DNA of 64,000 nt, from contig PTEX01000006.1 in the NCBI GenBank assembly GCA_003342815.1, positions 2,859,338-2,923,337 of the forward strand, written 5' to 3'. This DNA comes from Eudromia elegans (Eukaryota; Chordata; Aves; Tinamiformes; Tinamidae). The notes beneath the pieces are model-generated. The model did no database searches. It saw nothing but the letters and a program-made list of their open reading frames with translations, and was not told the origin of the DNA. Both the position numbers and the translations under genes were made by a program. Positions 33,955 to 47,844 of this stretch are shown piece after piece (positions within the stretch are counted from its first letter, which is position 1; each line of letters begins with the position of its first letter).

Positions 33955-34640
33955 TAGGATCCATTGATGCTCAGGATAAAGAAGATGCACTCAGAGAAAA
34001 CAAACCAGTTCCAAAGCTGTTAGATTCTCCTTTTGCATCAGTGTTCACTGTAGAGAAACCAGAGATATTCCTATTCCCAAACCATTCCTTACAAGGGTCT
34101 CATTACAATTTGAAGTGATGCTGAATGGATTCTGAAACAGCCTGACAAAATGAATAGCAACAAATCATCAGGACCAAAGGGTATTCACTCCTGAGATGCA
34201 AAGGAAGTCAAGGATGAAATAGCTGAATTATTAATAGTGGTGCATAACCTCTTACTTAAATTGCACTGATATCAGAGGACCCAAGAGTTACACTAAGACA
34301 CCAATTTAAAAAAAAAAAGAAAATTGAGGGGGAGATATGAAGATCAATAGCCTATAAAGCCTTATTGTTGTACATAACAAATTATTAGAAACTATAACAA
34401 ATAATACAGTTAGTGGACATCTTGTACATTTTACTTAATTGACAAGAGGGGTTTTTTTTTTTTGGTTTTTTTTAGGGACTCAATATGTTGACTTTGTAAA
34501 AGAAAGCCCCACATCGCAAATCTTTTAGAGCTCTTCCCAGAGCTAAATAAAGATATGGATAAAGATGACATAAATGATAAAGTTTACTCAGATTTTCAGA
34601 ATGCTTTTGACACAGTCTGTCTTTACTGAGAGTTGGCAGC
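33955..34640 (+). mobile_element. Ancient CR1/L3-type LINE, reverse transcriptase relic
   Basis: A decayed LINE reading is spread over all three frames. It begins around ttgcatcagtgttcactgtagag and runs through a NKSSGPKGIHS-like stretch (about 34155-34190) and AKEVKDEIAELL. Next come an AT-rich middle containing aacaaattattagaaactataac and, at about 34555-34613, a DKDDINDKVYSDFQNAFDTV-like stretch matching the LDFxKAFDxV core of LINE reverse transcriptases. Many stops and indels separate the parts. A T-rich insertion lies near 34451-34472. Confidence 0.72.
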
Positions 34641-34787
34641 CGTGACGTAGGAGGAAAGACCCTTGTCTAGGAAGGTTAGCAATGAGGTAATATTTTTTTC
34701 TGATTAAAAAGTTCAGCCTCATGGACTTTTCTTCCCCTCATCTCAAAGGACCTTCTAGAGTAGTTCATCTTTCACAGCGGACAGAAT

Positions 34788-34817
34788 ATCATTATTATTA
34801 ATAACAATAATAATGAT
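34788..34817. repeat. AT-rich perfect inverted repeat
   Basis: ATCATTATTATT and AATAATAATGAT form perfect 12-base arms around a 6-base loop. Low stability, and probably simple-sequence in origin. Confidence 0.85.
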
Positions 34818-35934
34818 CATCAGCAGCCAAACAAAGCTCATCTATTGTAGCTAAGGACAAAAGTGCCCTCCTGGCAAGCAAACTGATTAGCAGAAAATCT
34901 CTGGAATCACCGGCTGCCACCTCGCAAGCGGCAGCATCCTTGTTGGCTCAAAGACACGAAGGACTGCCTCACAACATGCTAGCATAACATGTCTTAGAAA
35001 AACGGGGAAAAAGAAAATGTGATTTTCTCAGAGGCATGAGTGAGGAGCACTGTGCTATGCTGATGGACAATTGAATAATGCCGCTTAATAACCGTAACCA
35101 ATTTAAAAGTTTTTAGGCTTTTTTAGATTACATTCAAGGCCAAGACAATGTAAGAATTTGGGAGCTGCAGCCATACTCCCTCTATTGAGCAGATATTTTG
35201 GTGTCAAGGAATCTAGACCTTGATTTTCTCATATCAAAAAATTCTCCCAGGGCTTTCACTATACTACTACCTTTACATCCCATTCAGGTAGCTTTCTGGT
35301 AACAAAAAGGAATGGCTTAATTTATATGACAATCTCTATTAGAATGTAGGCAGTACATATCAACATAGCCTTTTCTGTGCCATATTTTTAGTCACCTCCC
35401 TATCTCATCTATTTGCATTTATTTTCTTACCACTCACAGAGTTTTGTTTCATCATTAAAGCACATGAATTTTCATCATTCATTTTTGCAATTTAGTCTTA
35501 CCAGAGCCTTCAGTGTATCAGATGCTCTGGGGCTCCAACTTTTTTGTTCTCTTGCTTCTCTGCAAGAAACGCCACACCTATCACCTCATAGGATTCATGA
35601 GTACTGCAGCCAAAACCTGGCTACATTCATTGATTGATTTAAAAAGAAAATTTAGATTTTTATACCAGAAAGTGGTCATTTAAAAACAAAAGGCAAATGT
35701 AAATAATTTTTATTAATTTATCCATCCCTCTATGCTAAGTTAGCTGCTGTGAAACATCATTTGCTCTTAGTAGGAAGCCCAGGTATCACAAGAATTGGTA
35801 CGGTAACTTCATGAGAAATCACTGTAATATGGGGAACACTTCCTGTTTCACAACAGGCCTGACCTTTAGTTTGAGTAACGGACAGATAGGGAAGAGATGG
35901 GAAGAGATGCATTTTTGATTTCAGCCAGCTCTCC

Positions 35935-35964
35935 TGAGACACGTGCACTTGAGACACGTGCACT
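35935..35964. repeat. 15-bp tandem duplication carrying two CACGTG E-boxes
   Basis: TGAGACACGTGCACT occurs twice, perfectly and back to back. Each copy holds one CACGTG (35940-35945 and 35955-35960), the site bound by MYC/MAX/USF-type bHLH proteins. Function is not shown. Confidence 0.85.
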
Positions 35965-36524
35965 GAGAGCATGGATGAAGAGGACAGATAAAGGTAGGAG
36001 CAGCATCTGCAGTGGGCTTCTTTCTGGTCCATGGCAAGCTCTGCCTTGGCTCTGCTAGAGCAGGTGGTAGACCAAGGGCAATGCCGGGCTCCTCTGCTGA
36101 TGAGGACAGCAAGAGGCCAGCATAACTCCAACATCACCAGTGCCAAAACTGTGTAAGGCATCACTTCAGCATCTCTGGTTCAATCAGACTGTGGTACCCC
36201 TTTCAAACTGGATGTTCACTCCCCCCATCATCCATGAGGAGGTATTCAAAGGTTCAAGAGAATGACTGGACCATGGCTGCGAGAAGTGTGTGGTCAAACC
36301 AGCAGAAAGAGGATGAAGATTTGTGCCACTTCGGGGAGGCCTCCCTGAAGGCGCTGGATGAGTAGTGGGGGATTTTCTTTGTGTGCAGATGGACTTTCTA
36401 AAGAGGAGGGAGGGCTCTCCCGCATGACCTCAGCTCCTTGGAAGGTACTGACAGAGCTAATGTATGTTGTTTATTTGGTGGCCTCAGTTGCTCCGTTCCT
36501 CCTGTTCCCATGTGTCATTGAGAC

Positions 36525-36553
36525 TGCTGAGCCAACTTTTAGTTGGCTCAGCA
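36525..36553. repeat. Perfect 12-bp inverted repeat, 5-base loop
   Basis: TGCTGAGCCAAC, loop TTTTA, GTTGGCTCAGCA. The stem is seven parts GC in twelve, so it would be a stable hairpin in RNA. No T run follows on either strand as a bacterial-type terminator would need, and none is expected in this genome. Confidence 0.9.
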
Positions 36554-36599
36554 AAATGACTGTGGCAGTCATTTGTTTGGATTGGACGTGAGAGCAACC

Positions 36600-39500
36600 A
36601 GAAAACCCCTACATGCCTGAGGAAGGGGGAGATTCAAAGAGCAATGCTGTTTTGGTGTTTGCCAGCAACTCTCTGAAACCTGTGGGGACTTTCAAAAGAC
36701 CGAGTTAGGGCACCTGTAGGCTCCTTTTCAGGCACCTGACCTCTGGCAATGCATCCCTATATTCTGTGCTGATCTACAGCAGAACACAACAAAAATGTCG
36801 TCGGTGAAGTAAATGGCACTACGAGTTACATGAAAACCTGAGTTGTCTTCTGCAGAGTTCCAAAAATGAACTGGAGGGTAAAAACACAAATGAGCTTATT
36901 CTCCCCTACACCTGGAGAAAAAAAACTAAAAAACCCCAAAAAACAGAAAAAAAAGGTAAAGATAAAAAGAGGAAACTAATACAATACTAAAAGCTTGGAT
37001 GAGGCAAAAACTCAATTCTTTTAAGAAATACACAGAACTATTGAGGATATTGGCTCTGTTTCCTGAGGAAATCCAGGGTGCTCCTAACAATTCCTGTGTA
37101 TTTCCAGGCTGACATCAAAACTGAATGGCCAAATCATGTAATATCCTTCTCTGTACATGCAAGTGGGACAAAAAAGTAACCCTTTGAAACTGAATCTTTT
37201 AGAGATGTCTGAAATTTCTAATGAGTATTTTTGGTAAAAAAAAAAAAAAAAAGGTGTTCTACTAAGTGAAAATGTGTGCTTTCTCAAAAACTTTCCATAT
37301 CCATTATAAAACTGAAAATGCCCCGAAATTAGAGAAAATCTGACCAAGATTTGAAATTATTTTTAGTTTTCATGTTTGTTTATATTTACAGTATTTACAG
37401 AAAATGTAAATAGTCTAACCTCATTCTCACATTTTTCAGCTACATCTACTATACTTTAACCAAGTCACTTCTTGTAAAATGATAAAGCAGTTCCAGTCAC
37501 CATAGACATCTCAGCCTGTTCCTGCAGGACAACTGCATTGTTACCCAGCAGCAGGGCTGTGGGCTGAGCAGGAGGTGGCCTGTAAAAGGTGAGGGATGTT
37601 GCTGTACCACTCAACTCTAGAGATCTGATATTTATATATATATTTAGTCCTATTATATTTCTATCTTTGCTATACCATTAGTTTTCTTATAACCTTTTGG
37701 CACTAGTAATTCTAACCCTTGACAAATGATGACCTCTCAAGTTCAGTACAAAGAACAAACCTTGGATGCCTCTGCAGTGGTGCACCACAGGGTCAGAAGG
37801 ATTTTTGCTGGCAATTGACTTGAGCAGGTCAGTGCAAGAGATGCAGAGGAGGGCTAAATGACCAACCCAGAGGAAAGGCTGCTGGAAGATCTAGCTTTCA
37901 GTCTGAGCTAGCCTCAAAAGTCTGGCCAAGAGCATAATGCTAAAAATGCTGCTTTTGGGGCTCAGTGTTGACTGGAGGTGTGGAAGAGCTAGCAAGAGCA
38001 AATGCTCCTATTGGGTTTAGAAATAGTACTTGGCACATGTCTGCTTAAAGAACAGGGAACTGTTAAAGAACCAACTGACTCTATCACCATTCCTTTTTCT
38101 CAGTAAAATCTTCTGAATTCATAACATTTGACTAGTTAAAAGAACAAAGGCAAATATTAAGATAAGAATTATATGACAGGCTCATTACATTTTTCAATAT
38201 AAAAGGTAATAAATGGCTCCTTCAACACTGATTAATGTCACAGAAAAGAGATCTGAATAGCCAAAAGAAATTAATACTACATGATACAGAGATCACAAAA
38301 TATTGTACTGCATTCTTTTAATATCCCTAAACTAGAAAATTTTTCAAATATATTTGATAACCACCAACTGAAATATTACTTTCATTTATGTTCACTGGAG
38401 AGTACTGAGGAGGGGAAAAAATGAAATACCTTGTTTAAAAATCTATTTGCTCTGCAGAAATATAGATTTGTTAAAACTGAGCCCTCGCTGAAAGTTCACA
38501 GGCTTCCTATTTTATCCCTTTATATAAAGTCTTATGCTTAACCCAGACATAGGGTTTTTGCATGTATGCAAGTTATTTCAGGATTTCCTGTTGCCCTCTC
38601 CTACGACCTGGAGCTACTTTGAGCTATGGAAGGACTAAGGGAGGAAGACAGTCCTAGTGGGGATAGCTAATGGCAGGAAGGGAGGGAACAGAAGTACCTG
38701 ATGAGACACATTTCATTCCTCCTTTAACCTATGACCTAGCATAGAGTTACATGAACCAAAACCCATAATTGTTCCATCGGGTTATGAAAAAAGAGAAACT
38801 TGCACTATAGTCTTTACAGGGCCTCGCTGACCTTGCACACTACTACTGTTCACACACTGCTCTTCCAGAGTCATCTCCTGCAACGTGGGTTAGATAACAC
38901 CAGGCAGCTTTGTAAAACAATGAGGCCACATAATATTTTGGATGTAGTTCTGGACCATGTTACGGTCTCTGCAGAAATCCACTGCTACAAGTGTGCTGCT
39001 CTTTCCCATTGGCCTGGATTGGAGACAGGATTTAAGAGTCCAGCATGACCTTGAAGCTACCAAACTTGGGCTGTGGAGGACCAAAGGAGGCAGTGAGACG
39101 AGGTGTAGAAGAATAGAAGATGAACACTAAGAGTTATTGAGCTTGATGTTAATCTGCTAATTGTTTTAACAACAGATTTATCATGGTAGCAAACATCTAT
39201 TAAGATATACGGTAAGAAGAGACTCCATACTCACTTCAGTTTGGATTTGTTTTTTGGTCTCAAACTCATGACATTTTTGAAATCTTTGGCAGTAGCAACC
39301 TTTGCCATTACTCCTCAGTCAGATTTCTCAGTAGATACTTTAGCTTCATTAATACTGGCTGTATAGCCTGTACTAGCAATTACTATTTCTTTGGAATTAT
39401 AGCGTACTACTGTGCATCACAGCTCCATGCTACTATGAGCATCAATCTTGTTCAATGCCTGTTCAATGCCTTTGGGCCGAGGGCTAATTGTCTGGATTAA

Positions 39501-42199
39501 ATCTTTCCCATTTCCCCTTTTCCCCTCACTCCATTACCAAACTGCTTTGCTTTCCTATCCTCTCCTTCCCCCCACCTTCTTTAGGTCTCCTTCCAGATCT
39601 CTTCCAAACGCTGCTTTCTTCATTTTTCAGGTATTGCCTCTACCAAATTTTCATCTTTGACTCAGCTTCTGGAACTCCCTTGATCACTTAGGTATCAGAG
39701 TGACTCACTGATGGCGGTTTATGTGAGAGGAAATTTCAGCTCCCTGATTGTAGTTCCACATTGGCAGTAGGAAGCTTCTGCACGCCTATGGAAATGCTTG
39801 AACTGGCAGCCACAGCCTGGAAGACCTTGCACCAGCTACCCTTCTTCTGGCTTTAATCTGCTAACTCCTGCTAAAACATAACATTGCCGATGGGATGAAA
39901 AGGAAGACAGATGACAACATACCTGTAACTATGTGCTATAGTTTCCTTTAAAAATAACATGGTAACTATGAAGGAGAATTAGATCGCTTTATTTCATAGC
40001 TCTTTCTGCTTCATCTTTTTATTCTAATGATTTTCCTTCTTTAGGCTTGCAGGGTGACAGATTCATTTGCATGCTGGAATAAGTGATAATAAATTATCTG
40101 CCTAAATCCCTGCTTCCTCAACTAGTGAGAAAATAAGAGACATGCTCATTTACATTTTATTCAGCCTCTGGATAGGAGCAAAACATTCAGAGTCAACAAG
40201 CAGCTCTGAGACTTCAGAGACTTTCTCTTCCTAGAGAAAATCTTACTAGGACCAAGGACTCCCTTCCTCTCAGATCACTGTGAAGAAGTCCTTCCTATGC
40301 CTGTAAACAACTGTCTTTGTGCACTTGCAAGTGGCCAGAGTCTCGACCACAATAGAATAAACACTGCTGTGCTCGAAATCTTTTAACACACTTAAGATTC
40401 AGGTGTCTACAGCCTCGCTATGGGTAAATCCTAGAACATGTATTTAGGAATTTATCCCCTGTTTTCTTTATATCAGTCATGCTCATAAATATTGTACTGT
40501 TTTTAATATGTCTAATAGTATCACTTCTCATACCAGGCCTGCCTGTCCTCAGAAGTTTCCTGGAATTAGCATTCTGCTGTTATTGCCTTGTATATGAGAA
40601 TGGCAGTCCTTTTAAGAATGGAGAAAGTTGCAACATCTCGTGATCACTACAAACTCCATTTCAGGCTAGCTGCCCCAGCTCCAACCTCGCTTCTCTGCCA
40701 CTTGTTCGACATCCCTCTGAAACAAACAATATCCATTCCTGCTAAGAGCTTCTCGTGCTCATTTACTGGAAATGGCTCCTAGAAAAACTCTAAATATCCA
40801 GAAAGAACTCCATCCTTGGCTATTTATCCTTGTATTTTCATCACCACCATCCTCATTTTGGATCATATGACTCTCTTAATTGAATATTTTCTTTGACTTG
40901 TACTAAACTCTTGTAATCAAATTTGAGCATCTGGTCTTCTTTCTGCATTTTGCTTACCTTTCCACTTTAGTCTCTGTCCACTAGCCTTCCTCCTACTTTC
41001 TTCTTCCAGCAATTCACTCCTCTCTGCCTGCTCACTTGTCTTTGCTTTTCCTTTGATGTTTTGCTTACCCCAAAGGATTCTTCCTCCTGTGCTCCAGCTG
41101 AGTTTTCTGTCTTATACATATCCCTTGCTGAAACACAGCTCCACAAAGCTTTTAAACAATCTTCTCACAAATAAATTATTTAGATACATGCACACATGCC
41201 CAGTATAATAACTGCTCACTCAAAAAAACAGCTAAATCTATTTTTGGCTTCATTTTGGATTTGCAAAACTGCAAAGTTTTGCTGGCAGAAAACCCATTGT
41301 TCTCTGAAGAAGGTAACATTTTTCTATAAAATCTCCTCTTTTTTATTTTTTCCTCCATGCAACCCCTACATAATTTTACCGATGAAATGTGAAAAGCTTT
41401 ATTTATGAGTGGGAGCAGGTGCAACAGATCCCTCATAGAGATGTAAATACAAACAGGAAAAATTATTGTAATATCTATCCGAGAGCCAATCTGCTTTAGC
41501 CAACTCATACAATACACTGACAGTTAAAATAATCTACTGAGGATTTGTGTGTGTGTGTAAGCTGCTATCTGACTTGAATATCTATGCATATGAATGATCA
41601 AGCCACACAAAATTTCCATTCAAACACTTGGATGCGCCTCTGTAAAAGGCATCGATTCATGACCTGATTTTTCCCACTTTTGTTGAGATTATTAGTGCAA
41701 TGCCCCCAAAAGGATCAAAGTAATGTATTCAAGAAAGAACACTGATTGTGTTTATTTTCTCTCTGCCCTCAGCAAAACACAAAATAGCTCCTATTGCCTA
41801 CAGACAGAAGAGAACTCACAACTCTGTATTTCATAGTGACAAACCTTGCAAACATATTTCTGAACATTCATAGACAGAGCCATTCTTTTCCAGAGGGAAT
41901 AATAATAACAAAAACAAAACAAACAGCATTTCTGACTAATAGTTCTAGTACATGATTCTAGTACAGAACTGCTGTCTGCCTCACTGGATCACTATTCTGT
42001 AAAAAGACTTGTGAAAATGTAAATACATCTAAATAATCTAGAATATATCCTACATATAATTCTTGAAAAATGCACATCAGCAAAACATACAGTCTTATTC
42101 AGTCTTCACAGGCCAAATAACAGGCCAATTGTTGGAGACATAGATTTCAGGAAGTCACCCAAGTCCATTGCTTTGTGACAAGACAGGAACAAGTAAACT
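36600..42199. other. Intergenic DNA, no gene seen
   Basis: Unique-looking sequence with short pyrimidine-rich patches (39500-39640 and 40930-41100), an A-rich patch near 36915-36960 and an 11-bp duplication TGTTCAATGCC near 39450-39472. No recognised gene. Confidence 0.55.
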
Positions 42200-42490
42200 T
42201 CATCCACTCTTCACAGATGTTTTTTTCAATCTGTCCTTAAAAGCCTGCAACCGTGGGGAACTCATGTTCTTTCAAGGCAAGCAGTTTCAGTGGTTAATTA
42301 TCATCACTGTTAGAAAGTTTTCCCTGATGCCTATCTTAAATCTCCTTTGATAAAATTTAACCTCATTACTTCTTGTCCTGTTGACTTCAGATGCAAGGAA
42401 CAGATTATTCTCTTTCTCTTTGCAGCAACCTATTCCATGTATAAGTTTTTCCATTATAAGATCATATTTTCTAAGCCTCTATATCTTCTG
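42200..42490 (-). mobile_element. Ancient CR1/L3-type LINE 3' fragment
   Basis: The plus strand contains landmarks of old sauropsid CR1/L3 sequence in the right order: cagtttcagtggttaat, tgttagaaagttttccctgatg, cctatcttaaatctcctt, taacctcattacttcttgtcctgtt, and aacagattattctctttctctttgcagcaacc. It is far more diverged than the octamer-bearing CR1 copies in DLK1 intron 4. The limits are approximate and no terminal repeat is recognisable. Confidence 0.75.
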
Positions 42491-45400
42491 GTTACAGGCA
42501 GTGATTTGCCTGAGTACTTATACACTTAAAAGAGGTTAGGATAAGAGCTTTTCTTGCAAATTTGGAAACCATGAGATAAAATCTTTCATGCAAAGTTTAA
42601 TCCAAGTTGGCTACATAGCCAATGTTATGTCTCATGATTCTTCACATAATTCTTGTCCAGAACAGGAATAAAAACTTATAAATACCATGCATGTAAACAG
42701 ATTTCTTCCTAGATGAAGAAACAAGTAGTTGCCATAATTACAAAGAATAATACATCTTTGGTAGTCTGACCTCAGTCTCTGCCAGTCTCCTAGTAATTAA
42801 AATGGTAATAACCTGACAATTAAAGCTTTCGTTACTGAACAATTAGCACTGGGGTGCGGCTGAAGGTGGTTCATGAGGGAGCATGGAGCCCTCAGGCCAA
42901 GAGGGGAGAAGCAGGAGGCAGGGAGTGGTTGAAGCTGCAGATTCACCCTGTGGCAGGGTCCCAGATTCAAGGCACAAAACAGCTTGTTGCCCTACAGAGA
43001 GCCACTGTTCTCTCTATAGCCCCTGCCATCTCTCAGGTGGCTGCTGCCCATCTCCACCCACTCTGTCCCTGTTCCCAGCTAGATAAAGCTGGTAACTCGT
43101 AGGCTTGCCAAGGCGTGATGGAGCAACGTTCTCCTCTATCAGACCTTCCTAAAAGGAAGATGGTGGATTACTGTCACAGTAAGGAAAGACCCTGCTGAGG
43201 TTCAGACCTTGGCATGAAGTGGTGATGTGTATAGAAGCTCACAAGTCCTAAATCATGCTGTGTGTAGGACTGCCCAGCAGTGAAGCCTAACAAAAAGATC
43301 GGTATCAGAGAAAGGAGGGGGACTGCCTTCCCAGCAAAGGCTATCCATATTGTTCCGTAGATGGTGTCCTCAAATCCCATTTTGGTTAGACACAAAACCT
43401 TCTTGCCCAATGTATTGACGTTTTCTAAAACAGAATGACACTGTTGTTTTGGTTAGTTTTCATTTTCCTCTGGAGCTCAGAAAGACATGACTTTTTCTCA
43501 CAATTTTTCAGAAAATAATGTTACAGAATTTATGGCAGGTCAAGAGTCATTGAGCATGACCAAAGAAATTCTGGTGGTGCAGATACTTTGGAAGCAAATG
43601 GTCAGATAACCTAGGGTGGTCTTGTGGCATGGATGATCAGGCCTGGGCTATATTGTGCCCTAAACCGGTGTCAGCCTTTCAACTGTACTTTGCAATAAGG
43701 GCATACACCGAAAGGCTGGAGACCCCAGCAGACTAAATGAATATTAGTCCAGAATAAAAACTTGTATATCCCTTAGTGAAGATTTAGCTGGTACTTGAAC
43801 TTGCACTGCAGAGGATGCAGATCCTTCAGATTGAGCAGGGAGATGGGAAGTGGGAAGTACACTAAATACTACAGAAAAGGTAGTTCCAAGAGGCAAGGAG
43901 CATGAAACAGGCACATCTGTCAGTGAGGGAGTGTTCTTTAAGGAAATAATTCTGCTCTGTAACACCCACCACAATTACAAAGATGAGAGCTTGCTTGTTC
44001 AGAGAGGACCCCAGTGAGTCCTTGTGCATGATGTGGGCTACCTGTCCCTAAAACAACAAAAAAAGTGATTAAAACACTGGTAATACAGAAGTAACATAGT
44101 TACACTCAGAACTAAGGTATAAACACAAACTGCATGCACAACCACAGAAGCCATATGATCAAACCATTTTCAAAACCACTCAGACTAAGGTTAATGTTAG
44201 CCATGATCATAGAAGCTTATAAGCACATCTAAAAAGCAACCTGTCCCTGTTGTGGGAAACAGCTCCAGGTCTTTGGCACCTGGTGGAGCAAACATGATTA
44301 AAGAACAAGTTATGCCATAAATATACATTAAAAAGAGTTTCTACTTTAAATTATAATAAAACATGGCCATTAAATTAAAACTGGGAATTATTTCACTGAA
44401 TCTTCCATTTTGACGCTGCTGAGCAAATAATACACCTCACTTATTTATCCATATTTAGAAAATAACAAAAAGGCAGATAAGGCTTTTGTCCAAAGTTTAT
44501 TAAAGTCACAGAGATGATTATCATTGCTTCAGTGGAGCTGAGGCTGGACTTTAATTTAGTATACCAAATTCAGCAGTAGAGTTGAAGTGCAGAATATGCA
44601 ATCTGTCTTTGCAGGCTGATATCATTTTTTAAGTTTTATCTTTAGCTTGTGATTGCAGAGGCTTTATATGCCTGTGGATTTTAGAGACGGCTTCAGTGAT
44701 AATTTCTCTCAGTGGAAGTTTAACAATCTGTAATTGTAGCATAAAAATCAGGACTCTCTTGTTGTAAAACTAAGAAAAATGGAAGCCAATCATTAACAGA
44801 AAAAAATCCTGCCATCTATCAAATGCATTTCAGTCTTCATATGAGGTTAGTACATGCTAGGACTTCATATTTTGCCATCAGATTAGTCATGGTCATAGGT
44901 ATAACTTAGTTACACTTTCATCCTTGGCCTTTCAGCTGCTACATTCTTGCTGACACTGAGGTTACTGTCCTTTCATCTCAAACAAGCTTCTAATTCCTCT
45001 CATCTGTTGAAGATTGTCTTTTAATTCTCTCTTACTGCTTAGCTCTGGAGGAGGGGAATTTAACCTATTCTTTATGAAGTGGTGGTTTCTTGTAACCTCA
45101 TGACATGTGTCATGGAAAGTGGAGAAATCAGCAGTTTTTCCACCAGAACAATATCTTTCAGTCAGAGATTTTTTTTAATTTTGGAATTAAAAAAAAATAG
45201 TGAGTAGCCTGTTAGTGAAGCTGCAGCTTCTTTGGTTATAAAAAGAGGAAGCAAGATGATCCAGGAAAAGATTCTGAAGAACAGTGTTTATCTACAAACC
45301 CTGGTAGATGAGAGGCAAAGTTCTGCTTTTTGAAAGTCTACCAGCATGGCTTTGGAGAAGAGCTTTGTACTTATGGATATTTTTCTTTCTTCTCTCTACC

Positions 45401-45904
45401 AAAATGCATGATTAAGTTTTCAGTTGCAAGCCCTGCAGTTTTACATCTGTGATATTTAAAAAAAGACTCATGCTGTGTTCATGGCAATTAGATCCAAGTT
45501 GTCCTTTCACAAATCAAAAGCAGCCTTTTAGCATGCACAAGTATATCTACCTGGAGTACAGCTCAGTTAAATAATAACTGTTTTTAAGTTTGCACATTTA
45601 ATACATGATATGAATAGCAAACACTGATAAATTTTGCTAAATTGTCCCATACTCCAGCATTAATATTTGAATGAAGTAAAAAATATGTGATGATACAGAA
45701 ATTATCATATATTCTTTAGCTATCTATATTCTTCCCCATATCATTTGTTGAAAAAGCAGCAGCATATCTTGAAATGCTTGGCCCTTCTTAAAGGATGCAA
45801 CAGAAATGAACCTGACTCCAAAGCCAAAACTCAAGCAAAAACTCTGGCAATCTTTTGGGAATTCAAAATGCAGATCTACTTCCTGAAGGTGGAGAAAAAA
45901 GCTC

Positions 45905-45980
45905 ACTTTGTAGAGGAACAGAAGGAAGGACTGAAGGATGGAAGGATAGAAGGAAAGAAGGAAACAAAGAAGCAAAGCTA
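45905..45980. repeat. GGAA/AAAG-rich purine tract
   Basis: An imperfect purine repeat (gaaggaaggactgaagg... aaagaaggaaacaaag) with almost no pyrimidines. Confidence 0.85.
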
Positions 45981-47814
45981 AATACTCAGGGATCCTGCCA
46001 CTTGCTGGACTCACTGAGAGGAAGGAGATGCACAAGGTGCTTTACCACGTGCTTTCTTTCATGCTTTACCACAGGGGTTGGTCAGATACATGAAAGTAAA
46101 AAGCCGCACAAGTTGTGGACCTAAATCACTTTTCAAATGAGCAGTGAAATAAACCTTACTGCCTTGGCCAAACACTTGGGTATTAAATTCTGAACATCCT
46201 GCAGTTCCATTTCTTTTGAGGTAGAAGATGCTTTCATAAGTACCCTTTTTGGTTAGATGAAATGTTTTTCTTTAAGTGACAGAATAATAAGCTTTTTTCC
46301 CTTGATGAAAATCAAACCATAAAACTAGATTATCAAGTTAAAACTAAATATAACTAGGCTGTCAGTGTGATGACCTTATCTGAGCTAATGACAGCTAGAA
46401 TAACTCCCTCAGCTTCAGTGTTGCATAGTCTGAAAAATTCTATTTTCTTTCCTTTGCCTTTGCCTATATGGAGATGAAAATAAATACTCCTGGGGGTTTC
46501 AGCAACAAAGCCAGATCTCTCCTGCACATTATTTTTCCCTAAGTTCTCTGGTAATGTACTTACCTGTCTGTTAAAACCCATCATCTTGGAAAGTCTACCA
46601 CTTCTACCATTAACTTCCATATTAAAGATTCATTTTTTACCTTAAAGAAATGAGAAATATCTTGATGAAACAACACTCCGGTTGGGCTTGCATTCCTAAA
46701 CCACGAAGGCTTCAGAAAAATCACTTTTCACACATTTTCAAAGAATAATTTGCGTGTCCTGAATGGAAATAGAAAATGAGATGTGAATTCATCAAGAGTA
46801 AATGTATGAATAATAAGGAAAAATAGTTTGATTTCTTTTGTGTGAGGTACATTACAGATTATAACTTTCATTTCTACTACTTTTTCACACATACTAGATT
46901 GTCATCTTTCTGGGACAAGTCTCATCATCTTAATGTATGTATAAAGTACAATGGTGATCTGAATATTTACTGTATGGTTCTACCTGGTCCTTTTCAGATA
47001 ATATCTTGGAGACATAGAAAGTATGTCCTGCAATTAAAATCAATCATAATTCTACAAAATTGATCAAAGACCCACAGCCAGTTGCCACGGGGAAGTTGAG
47101 CTTTCGTTGTCCTTCTCATTGCAGAATTCAAGAGAAAATAGTATTTAAAATAGATTCTTATTTCTAAGAGTACAGATTGTGTTGCTGTTGGAGGAGGTCT
47201 GTTTATGGAGAGTAAATTATTAACTATTAAACTTTCATGTTTGAAAAACTATCTCAGCTCCTCGCAGTTACAATTTTTTGCAACAACATCTCAGTCTGCA
47301 CGGGGCTAACCTGAATTGCCATGTCCCTGCCTGCCCAATTTGCATGTACAGTCAGAGGATTAACATTGAATTTGGCCTGTTCTTGTAGCTGAATTTCATT
47401 GGAAAATGATCAGGTAAACTTTGAATGCATTTTTTTTTTTTCAATGGAGATACCCATCTTTTGCAAAGGATAAGTCTTCTCTACATAGTTTACAAAATAA
47501 TTTAATAAAACAGATCATTTTTCTATATGCAAGCAAGCAGTCCAATAACAAAACAAACCCACTATGTTGTTTCTCAAATGAATGCTAATGCAGGTGACCC
47601 ACATTTTCTAGACATCGTATTTCAGTCACAGAACTTTTCCTAAGCACAAAAATGTAAAGCATCGAACTAGTTATAGAATTGCCTAAGGCAATAAATATTT
47701 TGCAGAGATGCTTGTTATATACTGTTTTTTCCAGATTCACCTCAGTATATGTGCTCTGTGCGAATTTCATACTCAAGAAAACAGTCAATTCATCATTTCA
47801 TCCAAAAGTGAAAA

Positions 47815-47844
47815 ACTTACTACTTACTACTTACTACTTACTAA
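47815..47844. repeat. Heptanucleotide repeat (TACTTAC)n
   Basis: Three full TACTTAC units plus partial units on both sides. Confidence 0.9.
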
